In this document: one piece after another, positions 40,001 to 48,100 of the stretch
Layout: each line of letters starts with the position of its first letter
Position numbering within the stretch: position 1 is the stretch's first letter
From: Dactylosporangium fulvum
GTDB taxonomy: Bacteria; Actinomycetota; Actinomycetes; Mycobacteriales; Micromonosporaceae
NCBI RefSeq assembly: GCF_025137375.1
Contig: NZ_CP073720.1
Coordinates: 6,162,501-6,226,500 of the forward strand
Direction: 5' to 3'
DNA length: 64,000 bases
The notes under the pieces: generated by a model
Databases searched by the model: none
Told to the model about the DNA's origin: nothing
The model's input: only the letters and a program-made list of their open reading frames with translations
Position numbers and translations under genes: made by a program

Positions 40001-41918
40001 CCTGCGGGCCGGTGTCCTCGACGTCGACGCAGGTGATGCCGGTACCGTCGAACTCGCCGGCGAGCGCGACGGTGGTGACCGCCAGGCCGGCCTCGGCGTC
40101 GGCGACGACGGCACGGCGGCGCGCGATCGGCGTGTCCGCGTCGAGCGCAACGAAGGCGGCGCCGGCCTTCCAGATGCCGAGCACCGCCACGACCAGCGCC
40201 GCCGAGCGGGGCAGGAGCACCGCGACCCGCTGCTCCGGACCGGCGCCGAGCCGGCGCAGCCGGGTGGCGAGGGCCTCGGCCCGCGTGTCGAGCTCCGCGT
40301 AGGACAGCCGCTCGTCGCCGTGGACCACGGCGAGCGCATCGGGCGTCCGCGTGGCCCGCGCCTCGAACAGCTCCAGGACGTTGCCGGCGCCGGTCGCCGC
40401 GGTGCGCGGGCCGCGGGCCGCTGCCAGCAGCGTCTCGCGGGCGGCCGGCGGGACGATCTCCAGCGCTTCGAGCGGCTCGTCGGTGCGGTGGGTGATCTCG
40501 CGCAGCAGTTGCTCGTACATGCCGGCGAAGCCGCGCACGGTCGCCTCGTCGAACAGCGCCGTGTCGTACTCGAACAGCACCGTCATCGCCCGGCCGATGC
40601 ACAGCACGTCGACGAACAGGTCGAGCTTCGCGAACGACGGCGGGGTGGGCAGCACCGTGGCCCGCATGCCGGTCGGGTGCGGCATCGAGCGGGCGCGGTC
40701 GAGGTTGAAGAACGTGCGGAACAGCGGGGTCCGGTCGGCCTCCGCGCCGTCCTCGCGCAGCAGGTCGACGCTGAAGTCGGGGTGGTCGTAGGCGTCGATG
40801 AGGTCCCGCTGGACGGCGCGCAGGTAGTCGCGGGCGCTGGCCCGGCCGCCGCCGGCGACCCGGATCGGCAGCACGGTGTTGCAGTGCCCGACGAGCCGGT
40901 CGTCGCCGGGGTGGTCGCGCTCGGCGACCGGCACGCCGACGACGACGTCGTCCTGGGCGGTCAGCCGGTGCAGCAGGTGCGCGTACGCGCCGAACAGGAC
41001 GGTGAAGGCCGTGGTGCCGAGCTGCCGGGCGCGGTCGGTGACGGCGTCGGCGACGGCCTGGTCGACGGCGAGCTCGATGCGCGCCGCCCGGCCGGTGCCC
41101 TTGGCCGGGCGCGGCCGGTCGAGCGGCAGCCGCAGCACCGGGCGGGGGCCGCGGAGGCGTCCGGTCCAGTAGTCGGCGGCGGCCCGGCCGGTCCCGCTCG
41201 CGCGGCGGGCCGCCTGCCGGGCGACGTGGTCACGGTAGGCGGGCGCTGCCGCCAGTCCGGCCGGGGTGCCGGCCCGGTCCTGTTCGTACAGCCGGAGCAG
41301 CTCGTCGACCACGACAACAAACGACCAGCCGTCGACCACGCTGTGGTGGACCAGCAGGTGGAGCTGGTGGTGCTCGGGGGCGAGCCGCAGCAGCGCGGCG
41401 CGCACGAGCGGGCCCGCCACGAGGTCGAAGCTCTCCTGGACCCGCTCGTCCAGCCAGGCGAGGCGCCGCGCGTCCGGCTCGCCGGTGAGGTCCACGAGCG
41501 GCAGGCCGACCGGTACCTCGGGAAGCACCCGCTGGTGCGAGCCGTCCGGCGCGAAGACGGTACGGAAGCTGTCGTGCCGCGCGACGACGGCGGCCAGCGC
41601 CCGGTGCAGGGCGGCCGGGTCGAGCGGGCCGGTCAGGTCCAGCAGCACCGCTTCGTTGTAGGCGCGTGCGGAGCCGGCACCGACCTGCTCGAGGAACCAG
41701 ATCTCACGCTGCGTGACGGACAGCGGATAGGTGGGCGGCGCCACAGGCGGCAGCGGCGGCGGGGACGGCGGGGCCGGGTGGGTCACGGCGATGCTGTCGT
41801 TCTCCAGCAGCAGGGCGTGGACCTGGGCCATCACCCGCGCGTGCACGTCCAGCAGCCTGCCGACCGAGCGCTCGATCGCCGCCTGGGGCTCACCTGTGTG
41901 TTCGTCGATCGCCCGCAC
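34077..41918 (-). CDS. NRPS 1 (C-A-T-C-A-T-C), first A domain ornithine-like
   Basis: This 2,613-residue synthetase starts with a short helical segment (RLLDVHARVMAQ). C1 (HHSVVDGWS) is followed by A1 (YTSGSTGRPKG about residue 658) and PCP1 (GGHSLVATR about 1059). C2 (HHIAADAWS about 1243), A2 (about 1530-2040), PCP2 (GGHSMLAVR about 2112) and C3 (HHIACDGWS about 2299) complete it. A1 pocket residues, read by alignment to GrsA, are D-V-G-E-I-G-S-I-D, the code recorded for ornithine. A2 reads about D-D-V-R-K-A-A-V-N, which I cannot assign. There is no E or TE domain, and the last C has no A domain after it. The gene region 35700-37220 (A2) is one arm of a perfect inverted repeat with NRPS 2. 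C1 probably accepts the beta-amino acyl chain. Confidence 0.93.
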   Translation of the reverse strand: MRAIDEHTGEPQAAIERSVGRLLDVHARVMAQVHALLLENDSIAVTHPAPPSPPPLPPVAPPTYPLSVTQREIWFLEQVGAGSARAYNEAVLLDLTGPLDPAALHRALAAVVARHDSFRTVFAPDGSHQRVLPEVPVGLPLVDLTGEPDARRLAWLDERVQESFDLVAGPLVRAALLRLAPEHHQLHLLVHHSVVDGWSFVVVVDELLRLYEQDRAGTPAGLAAAPAYRDHVARQAARRASGTGRAAADYWTGRLRGPRPVLRLPLDRPRPAKGTGRAARIELAVDQAVADAVTDRARQLGTTAFTVLFGAYAHLLHRLTAQDDVVVGVPVAERDHPGDDRLVGHCNTVLPIRVAGGGRASARDYLRAVQRDLIDAYDHPDFSVDLLREDGAEADRTPLFRTFFNLDRARSMPHPTGMRATVLPTPPSFAKLDLFVDVLCIGRAMTVLFEYDTALFDEATVRGFAGMYEQLLREITHRTDEPLEALEIVPPAARETLLAAARGPRTAATGAGNVLELFEARATRTPDALAVVHGDERLSYAELDTRAEALATRLRRLGAGPEQRVAVLLPRSAALVVAVLGIWKAGAAFVALDADTPIARRRAVVADAEAGLAVTTVALAGEFDGTGITCVDVEDTGPQEAAPRRARPAGALAYLIYTSGSTGRPKGVMVGDDTLLSVYRGWESAYRLPGRIRSVLQMANFGFDVFVGDLTRALCSGARLVLCPRDLLLQPERLLDLMRREEVDCAEFVPLVARRLAEHAAAAGERLDGMRLLIVGSDHVDADDLTRMRALLGPDGEVVNSYGLTEATIDSTYLVHDSDLDHGGVCLVGGPYPNAEAYVLDDDLRPVPAGVPGTLYVGGGLARGYAGRPDLTADAFVPHPYAERPGERLYRTGDLARHRRRGDRLVIEYLGRQDQQLKIRGYRIELGEVEAALRTVTGLAAAVVVAHPGGDDGGDRLVAHVAARPAGQTLVEWHERLSDRLPRYMVPDGYVLHDALPVSRNGKVDRAALLAAGTGAVVSARREYVAPRTDLERRLAEVWSAVLERDRVGVTDDFFALGGHSLVATRLVSRVRAVLGRELAIRDLFETPTIAGLAARFDAPAAVRPALTAVEPRPSTVPLSPAQQRLWFLHEFEGPAATYNIPLALRLTGALDPDALRAAFDDVVARHESLRTTVRTVEGSAVQRIAPAGTVRVPFVTERVAPDGVAAMVAEAAAQPFDLAADLPLRVHLFALGAHEHVVVAVLHHIAADAWSIGPLARDLTAAYAARSAGTAPAWSPLPVQYADYTLWQQRLLGGDTDPDSLVSRQLDFWRSTLAGAPPALELPGAGRRPGPHSADGADVRFTIDAGLHEGLARLARQERGSVFMVVQAALAALLTRLGAGTDIPIGSPVAGRLDDALEDLIGFFVNTLVLRTDTSGDPTFRELLDRVRTTDLAALAHQDVPFEQLVLALNPPRAEGRHPLFQVMLVADGTEQVGAELPGLRVTEEPIAATTAQFDLVLVLRERYGPGGRCDGVRAELRYRTELFDAADAAQLVARLMRVLGTVAADPDVRCADLDVLDDAERVLVTEAWQGPVREYPGPADLTAAITARADSDDVALVHGGHRVTYRELAGRVDRLAGHLRAAGATPDRPVGVLLHRGIDLVVAIVAVVRAGAPYLPLDPDHPAERTAMVLDDAAAALVVTTADLAGILQARPTATILVDEHADAIAAHPAPCPPSGVLPDHLAYVFYTSGSTGRPKGVMISHRAAHNQIHWQIDRFGLNPTATVLFKTNVTFDDSVVEIFATLTAGARLVIADPGGHRDPTYLRTLLATENVTYVRFVPTMLAALLAHGGNTPLPALRVIKSAGEALTPELRAQCLTLLGADLYNAYGPTETAVNVTVDRCRLDGDPRVPIGTPTTNVRAYILDTSLRLQPVGVPGELCIGGIQLARGYLGRPDLTADRFTPDPYGPPGSRLYRTGDLARWRTDGRIDFLGRLDRQIKLRGHRIELGEIEATLTQRARHAAVTTTNDRLIAYITPTDNPTDPQELRTWLRTRLPEYMVPSVIVTLPAMPQLSSGKIDYKRLPAPPDDTPVHTEYVAPRSPAEDAMLQVWAEVLDRPGLGVEDDFFALGGHSMLAVRLVSRIRAAFGVELPVRAVFDAPTPAGLAAQLTGVRGTARPALVQGVRPDVVPLSPAQQRLWFLYRLTGPSATYNVPVSIRLTGDLDAEALAGALTDVVARHESLRTTVLEVGGVPTQQVRPADGAAVRMRVVDCGPHGLAAEQAAAAATAFRLDEDLPLRAWLFRLNDAEHVLTVVLHHIACDGWSMVPLAADLARAYGARRAGGRVRWEPLPAQYADYTLWQQELLGSARDPRSLLARQLAYWRRTLAGMPAELALPFDRPRPAAASSAGRGVTFTVDPDAHAALANVARGSRASVFMAAQAALAALLTQVGAGTDIPLGTPVAGRPDEALDGLIGFFANTIVLRTDTSGDPTFTDLLARVRDADLEAYAHQDTPFEHLVQALNPARSSSRHPLFQVMIVADDTERGGFDLPGLRLRIEPTASTTAKFDLNVMLRERIGPDGACLGVDGLLEYSTDLFDDETAQDLAERYVALLAQVAADPGARCCRKTVTAGE
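35700..37220. repeat. Inverted repeat arm 1 (A2 cassette of NRPS 1)
   Basis: This 1,521-base block is the reverse complement of 43539-45059. Every stretch I compared is identical, and the encoded A domains are identical residue for residue. It starts at the C-A linker (TEAWQGPV) and ends at the A-T linker (PPDDTPVH), and similarity stops abruptly outside. Confidence 0.92.
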
Positions 41919-41970
41919 GAGTCCCTCATTCCGACGTCGTTGCCGGGACCGAACCTAGGTGCGGCGCGCT

Positions 41971-41988
41971 AGCACATTTCCCAAACTT
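41971..41988 (+). promoter_or_regulatory. Half-conserved operator-like element between the two NRPS genes
   Basis: The sequence AGCACATTTCCCAAACTT keeps the right half (A-TTT-CCC-A then ACTT) of the element at 12727, 51098 and 54900 but has lost the GGGG half. It lies between divergent NRPS genes. It is a weak site on its own. Confidence 0.3.
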
Positions 41989-42044
41989 CACGGGTTCACC
42001 CTCTTCACCCTCCGGGCTCACCTGCCCCCGGACCTACCGCTCCT

Positions 42045-42060
42045 AACAAAGCCCCTAGTC
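42045..42060 (-). promoter_or_regulatory. Shared 16-base element upstream of NRPS 1
   Basis: The minus strand here reads GACTAGGGGCTTTGTT, and the core CTAGGGGCTTTGTTAG spans 42043-42058. It aligns at 14 of 19 positions with the element before the PKS-aminotransferase operon. It lies about 140 bases before the NRPS 1 start and about 50 before NRPS 2 in the other direction. Confidence 0.4.
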
Positions 42061-42110
42061 CGCGTCGTGTTGCCTGTCTGCATGTCCCGTACACCGTCGA
42101 AGGGGATGCG

Positions 42111-45100
42111 ATGACCACCGGCCTGTCGCCCGACGTGCGCGCCGTGCTGGAGCAACGCCTGGCACGCCTCACCGGCGGCACGCGCCCGCAGACCATCCCG
42201 CGCGGCCGGGGCCCCCGCGCCGTCTCGCCGGCCCAGCAGCGCATGCTGTTCCTCGAGGAACTGCACCCCGGCGAGCCGACGTACCACGTGATCTTCACGC
42301 TGCGCATCGACGGCCCCCTCGTCACCGACGCGCTGGAGACGGCGCTGCGGGGCATCGAGGAGCGGCACGAGATCCTGCGCACGGCGTACCGGCGCGACGG
42401 TGCCGGTTATCAGCAGGTCCCCGGCCCGGTCACGCTGCGCCTGCACCGGCTCGACCTCCCCGGGGCCACCGACGCCGACCTCGACGCGCTGGCCGGCGAG
42501 GAGTACGCCCGCCCGTTCGACCTGGCCGCCGGCCCCGTCTGGCGGGCCGTCCTCGCGTGCACCGCCCCGGAGCGCCACCACCTCGTGCTCACGCTGCACC
42601 ACATCGCCTTCGACGGCTGGTCCGTCGACGTCTTCGCGCGGGAGCTCGCGACCGGCTACGCCGCGGCGCTGGGCACCGCTGACCGGCCAGCGCCGCCGCC
42701 GCCGGTGCAGTACGCCGACTTCGCCGCCTGGCAGCGGCGGCGCCTCGACGACGGCGGCTACGACGACCAGCTCGCCTACTGGGCCCGGCAGCTGGCCGAC
42801 GCGCCCGAGCGGCTCGAACTGCCGTCGTCCGGTCCCCGGCCGGCGGGCGGCGGTGGTGGCCGCGCCCGCGCACGGGCCGGTGCCGACCTGACGGCCGCCG
42901 TCCGGGCCCTGGCCCGGGAGCGGGCCGCGACGCCGTTCATGGTGCTGCTCTCGGCGCTGTACGCGCTGCTGCACCGCTACAGCGGACAGCGGGACATCCT
43001 GGTCGGCACGCCGGTCGCCAACCGGATGCTGCCCGAGGTCGAACCGCTCATCGGGCTCTTCGTCAACACCGTCGTGGTCCGCGCCGGCGTCGAACGCTCC
43101 CTGCCGTTCGCCGAACTGCTCGGCCGGGTGCGCGAGGCGACCACCGCCGCGCACGCGCACCAGGACGTGCCGTTCGAGCAGGTGATCGGCACCCTGCCGG
43201 TGCACCGGGACCTCGACACCACCCCGCTGTTCCAGGTGCTGTTCGACTGGAACAGCTCCGCCGCGCGCACCGGCACCGGCATCCGGCTCGGGGACGCGCG
43301 CATGACGCTCGTCGAACGGTTCCGGCCCGGCACCGCGAAGTTCGACGTCACCCTCGCCGTCAGCGAGCACGCCGACACCCTCGAGCTGGAGCTGGAGTAC
43401 CGCCGGGACCTGTGGGACGACGCCGACGCGCAGCGGGTCCTCGACCACTTCCTGACGCTGCTGGCCGCCGCGACGGGCGACCCCGCGCTGCCGGTCGCCC
43501 GCCTGCCGCTGCTCGGCCGCGCCGAGCTGGCACTTGTCACCGAGGCCTGGCAGGGCCCGGTGCGGGAGTACCCCGGCCCGGCCGACCTCACCGCGGCGAT
43601 CACCGCACGCGCGGACTCCGACGACGTCGCGCTGGTGCACGGCGGCCACCGGGTGACATACCGCGAACTGGCCGGACGGGTCGACCGCCTCGCCGGACAC
43701 CTCCGCGCGGCGGGCGCGACACCGGACCGGCCGGTCGGTGTCCTGCTGCACCGCGGTATCGACCTGGTCGTCGCGATCGTCGCCGTCGTCCGCGCCGGCG
43801 CGCCGTACCTCCCCCTCGACCCCGACCACCCGGCCGAGCGCACCGCGATGGTCCTCGACGACGCCGCCGCGGCGCTCGTCGTCACCACCGCGGACCTCGC
43901 CGGCATCCTCCAGGCACGACCGACCGCGACGATCCTCGTCGACGAACACGCCGACGCCATCGCCGCCCACCCCGCGCCCTGCCCACCGTCCGGCGTGCTC
44001 CCCGACCACCTCGCATACGTCTTCTACACCTCAGGCTCGACCGGCCGGCCCAAAGGCGTCATGATCAGCCACCGCGCCGCACACAACCAGATCCACTGGC
44101 AGATCGACCGGTTCGGCCTCAACCCCACCGCCACCGTACTGTTCAAAACCAACGTCACCTTCGACGACTCCGTCGTCGAAATCTTCGCAACCCTCACCGC
44201 CGGCGCCCGCCTCGTCATCGCCGACCCCGGCGGCCACCGCGACCCCACCTACCTCCGCACACTCCTCGCCACCGAAAACGTCACATACGTCCGGTTCGTG
44301 CCCACCATGCTCGCCGCACTCCTCGCCCACGGCGGCAACACACCCCTACCAGCCCTCCGCGTCATCAAAAGCGCCGGCGAAGCACTCACCCCCGAACTAC
44401 GGGCCCAGTGCCTGACGCTGCTCGGCGCCGACCTCTACAACGCCTACGGGCCGACCGAGACCGCGGTCAACGTGACCGTCGACCGGTGCCGGCTCGACGG
44501 CGACCCCCGCGTCCCGATCGGCACACCCACCACCAACGTCCGCGCCTACATCCTCGACACAAGCCTGCGCCTCCAGCCCGTCGGAGTGCCCGGCGAACTG
44601 TGCATCGGCGGCATCCAACTCGCCCGCGGCTACCTCGGCCGCCCCGACCTCACCGCCGACCGATTCACCCCCGACCCCTACGGCCCACCCGGCAGCCGCC
44701 TCTACCGCACCGGCGACCTCGCCCGCTGGCGCACCGACGGACGCATCGACTTCCTCGGCCGCCTCGACCGACAAATCAAACTCCGCGGCCACCGCATCGA
44801 ACTCGGCGAAATCGAAGCCACCCTCACCCAACGCGCCCGCCACGCCGCCGTCACCACCACCAACGACCGCCTCATCGCCTACATCACCCCCACCGACAAC
44901 CCCACCGACCCCCAAGAACTACGCACCTGGCTACGCACCCGGCTGCCCGAATACATGGTGCCGTCGGTGATCGTGACCCTGCCGGCAATGCCCCAACTGT
45001 CCAGCGGCAAAATCGACTACAAACGCCTCCCAGCACCACCCGACGACACACCCGTCCACGCTGCGTACGAGGCACCGCGCACCCCGACGGAGGAGCTGCT

Positions 45101-48100
45101 CGCCGGGCTGTGGGGCGAGGTCCTCGGCGTCGGCAGGGTCGGCCGCGACGACGACTTCTTCGCCCTCGGCGGGCACTCGATGCTCGCGGTGCAGCTGCTG
45201 TCGCGGGTGCGCACCGCCCTCACCGTCGACGCGCCGCTGCGCTGGGCGTTCGACGCGCCCACCCCGGCCGGCTTCGCCGCGCTGCTCGACGACGCCGTCG
45301 CCGCGCCGCCGCTGCCGCCGGTCGCCGCTGCCGCCGGGCCGGTGCCCGAGCTGTCCGCGGCCGAGACGGGCCTGTGGCTCGTCGACCAGCTCACCCCCGG
45401 CGACCCCGCCTACGTGGTGCCCGTCGTCAGCCGGCTGCGCGGACCGCTCGACGCCGAGGCGCTCGTCACCGCGCTGCGGGCACTGCCGGACCGGCACGAG
45501 GCCCTGCGCACGACCTTCGAGGCCGTTGACGGGGTGCCCCACCGCGTCGTCGCGTCCCGGCTCGATCTGGCCGTGCCGCGCCACGACCTGCGCGCCCTGC
45601 CGGTCGCGGAGTGCGCCGAGACCCTCGACCGGTTCGTGCGGCAGGTCACCGACGCGCCGTTCGACCTGGCCCGGCCGCCGCTGGCACGGGCCGCGCTGGT
45701 CACCGTCGCCGACGACGAGCACGTCCTGGCCCTCGCCTTCCACCACGTGGTCGTCGACGCCTGGTCGCTCGGTGTGCTGCACGACGACCTCGTCACCGCG
45801 TACGACGCCGCCGTCACCGGCCGGCCGCAGCCCGCCGTCCCCGCGCGGCACACCGCCGCCGACTACGCCCGCTGGCAGCGCGGCCTCGAGCGGGGCGACC
45901 GGTTCGACCTCGAACTGGCTCACTGGCGCGACCGGCTGGCCGGGCTGCCGCCCGGACCGGACCTGCCCGCCGATCGGCCTCGCGGCGCCCGGCCGGACCC
46001 CGCCGGCTCGGCCCACCGGTTCACCGTCCCGGCGCCCGTGGCGGCCGCCGTGCGCGAGCTGGCCGCTGCCGAGGGCTGCACGCCGTTCATGGTGCTGCTC
46101 GCCGGGTACGTCACGTTGCTGCACCGCTGGACCGGCAGCGACGACGTGGTCCTGGCCATGCCGGTCGCCGACCGGGCCCGGCCCGAGCTGGAGCGCGTCG
46201 TCGGCCTGCTGCTCAACACCGTCCTACTCCGCGTGCGGGTCACCGGGGCCGTGCCGTTCCGCGAGCTGCTGCACGCGGTTCGCGCCGCGGTCCTCGACGC
46301 GTACGAGCACCGCCAGCTGCCCTTCGCCCGCCTGGTCGACGCGCTGCGGCTCGACGCGGCGGCGCTCACGAGGTACACCGTCACCATCGACCAGCCGCCC
46401 GCGACGGCCATGATGAGCGGCGGGGTCACGCTGAGCCCCGAGCCGTTCGTCCCCTCCTCCGCCAAGGCCGAGCTCAACGTCTCCTTCGAGGACGGGCCGG
46501 CCGGCCTCGGCGGCACCATGGTCTTCCGGACCGCGCGCTTCGATCCGGCGCGCATCGCCCGCACCGCCGGCCACCTGGTGACCCTGCTCGGCAACGCCGT
46601 CGCCGCGCCGGACACCCCGGTGCACCGCCTCGACCTGCTCGGCGCGGCCGAGCGGCGGGAGCTGACCGGCACCGGCGGGCCCGCCGCCGGCACGCCGGAC
46701 TGCCTGCACACGCTGGTGGCGCGGCAGGCCGGACGCAGCCCCGACGCCGTCGCGCTCACCGCTGTGGACGGTTCGTGCACCTACCGGCAGCTCGACGCGC
46801 ACGCCGGTCGTGTCGCCCGGCTGCTCCACGCGCGGGGTGCGGGGCCGGGCGACGTCGTCGGCATCGCGCTCGGCCGGGGCGTGGCGCAGGTCGCCGCGGT
46901 CCTCGGGGTGCTGCGCACCGGCGCCGCCTACGTGGCCCTCGACCTGCGTCACCCGCCGGCCCGGCACCGGGCGGTGCTCGCCGACAGCGGCGCCCGCTGG
47001 GTCGTCGCCGGCTCCGGCGCCGATTTCCCCGTCGAGGTGGTGCCCGTCGACGGCGACGCGCCGGACGCGGTCCCGGAGCTGGTCGTGCCGCCGGACGGCG
47101 TCGCCTACCTCGCGTACACCTCCGGCTCCACCGGCACGCCGAAGGGGGTCGTCACCCGGCACCGGGCCGCGGCCGCCTACCTGACCGACTACCTGCTGCC
47201 GACGCACCGCATCGGCCCGGACGACACGGTGCTGCAACTGCCGGCGCTCGCGTTCGACGCGTCGGTGCGCGACCTGATCGGACCGCTCACGGCGGGCGCC
47301 CGGGTGGTACTCCTGGCCGACCACCGGGCCACCGACCCCGCGGCCATCCTCGACGCGATCGACCGCGAGGGCGTCACCTGCCTGCTCAGTGTCGTGCCGA
47401 CGGTACTGCGTGCGCTGCTGGCCGAGGCGCGCGAGCGTCCGGGCGCCGGGGCGCGGCTGCGACTCGTGCTCACCGCCGGTGAGGTCCTCGACCTGCACGA
47501 CGCCGTCCGCGCGACGGAGACCTTCGCCGGACGGCCCGTTGTCGTCAACCAGTACGGGCCGACCGAGGCCACGATGACCACGACCTGGCACCGGGTCGAC
47601 GCCGGGCCCGGCGATACCGGTGCGGCGCCGATCGGCCGCGCCGCGCCCGGCGCGCGGGTGTGGATCGTCGACCGGTCCGGCGACCTCGCCGCCACCGGCG
47701 TGCCCGGCGAGGTCTGGATCGGCGGTGACCGGCTCGCCCTCGGCTACCACGGCCGTCCGGGGCTGACCGCGGAGCGCTTCGTCCCGGACCCGTTCTCCGC
47801 AACGCCGGGCGCCCGGGCGTACCGCACGGGCGACACCGCCTACCGCGACGCCGACGGCATGCTGCACTTCGTCGGCCGCGACGACGACCAGGTGAAGATC
47901 CGCGGCAACCGGGTCGAGCCGGCCGAGGTCGAGAGCGTCCTGCGCGGCCTGCCTGGGGTCACCGAGGCGGCGGTCGTCGTCACGGGCGGGCCTGCGGCGC
48001 CGCGGCTGGCCGCGTTCGTGGCACCGGACACCGCCGACGTCCCGGCCCTGCGGACCCGGCTGGGTGAGCTGCTGCCCGAGTACCTCGTGCCGGCCGTCCT

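Noticed and set aside
35700..45059. Mobile element or transposon as the cause of the inverted repeat
   Set aside because: No transposase, integrase, short terminal repeats or target duplication is seen at either arm, and the borders coincide with protein domain linkers.
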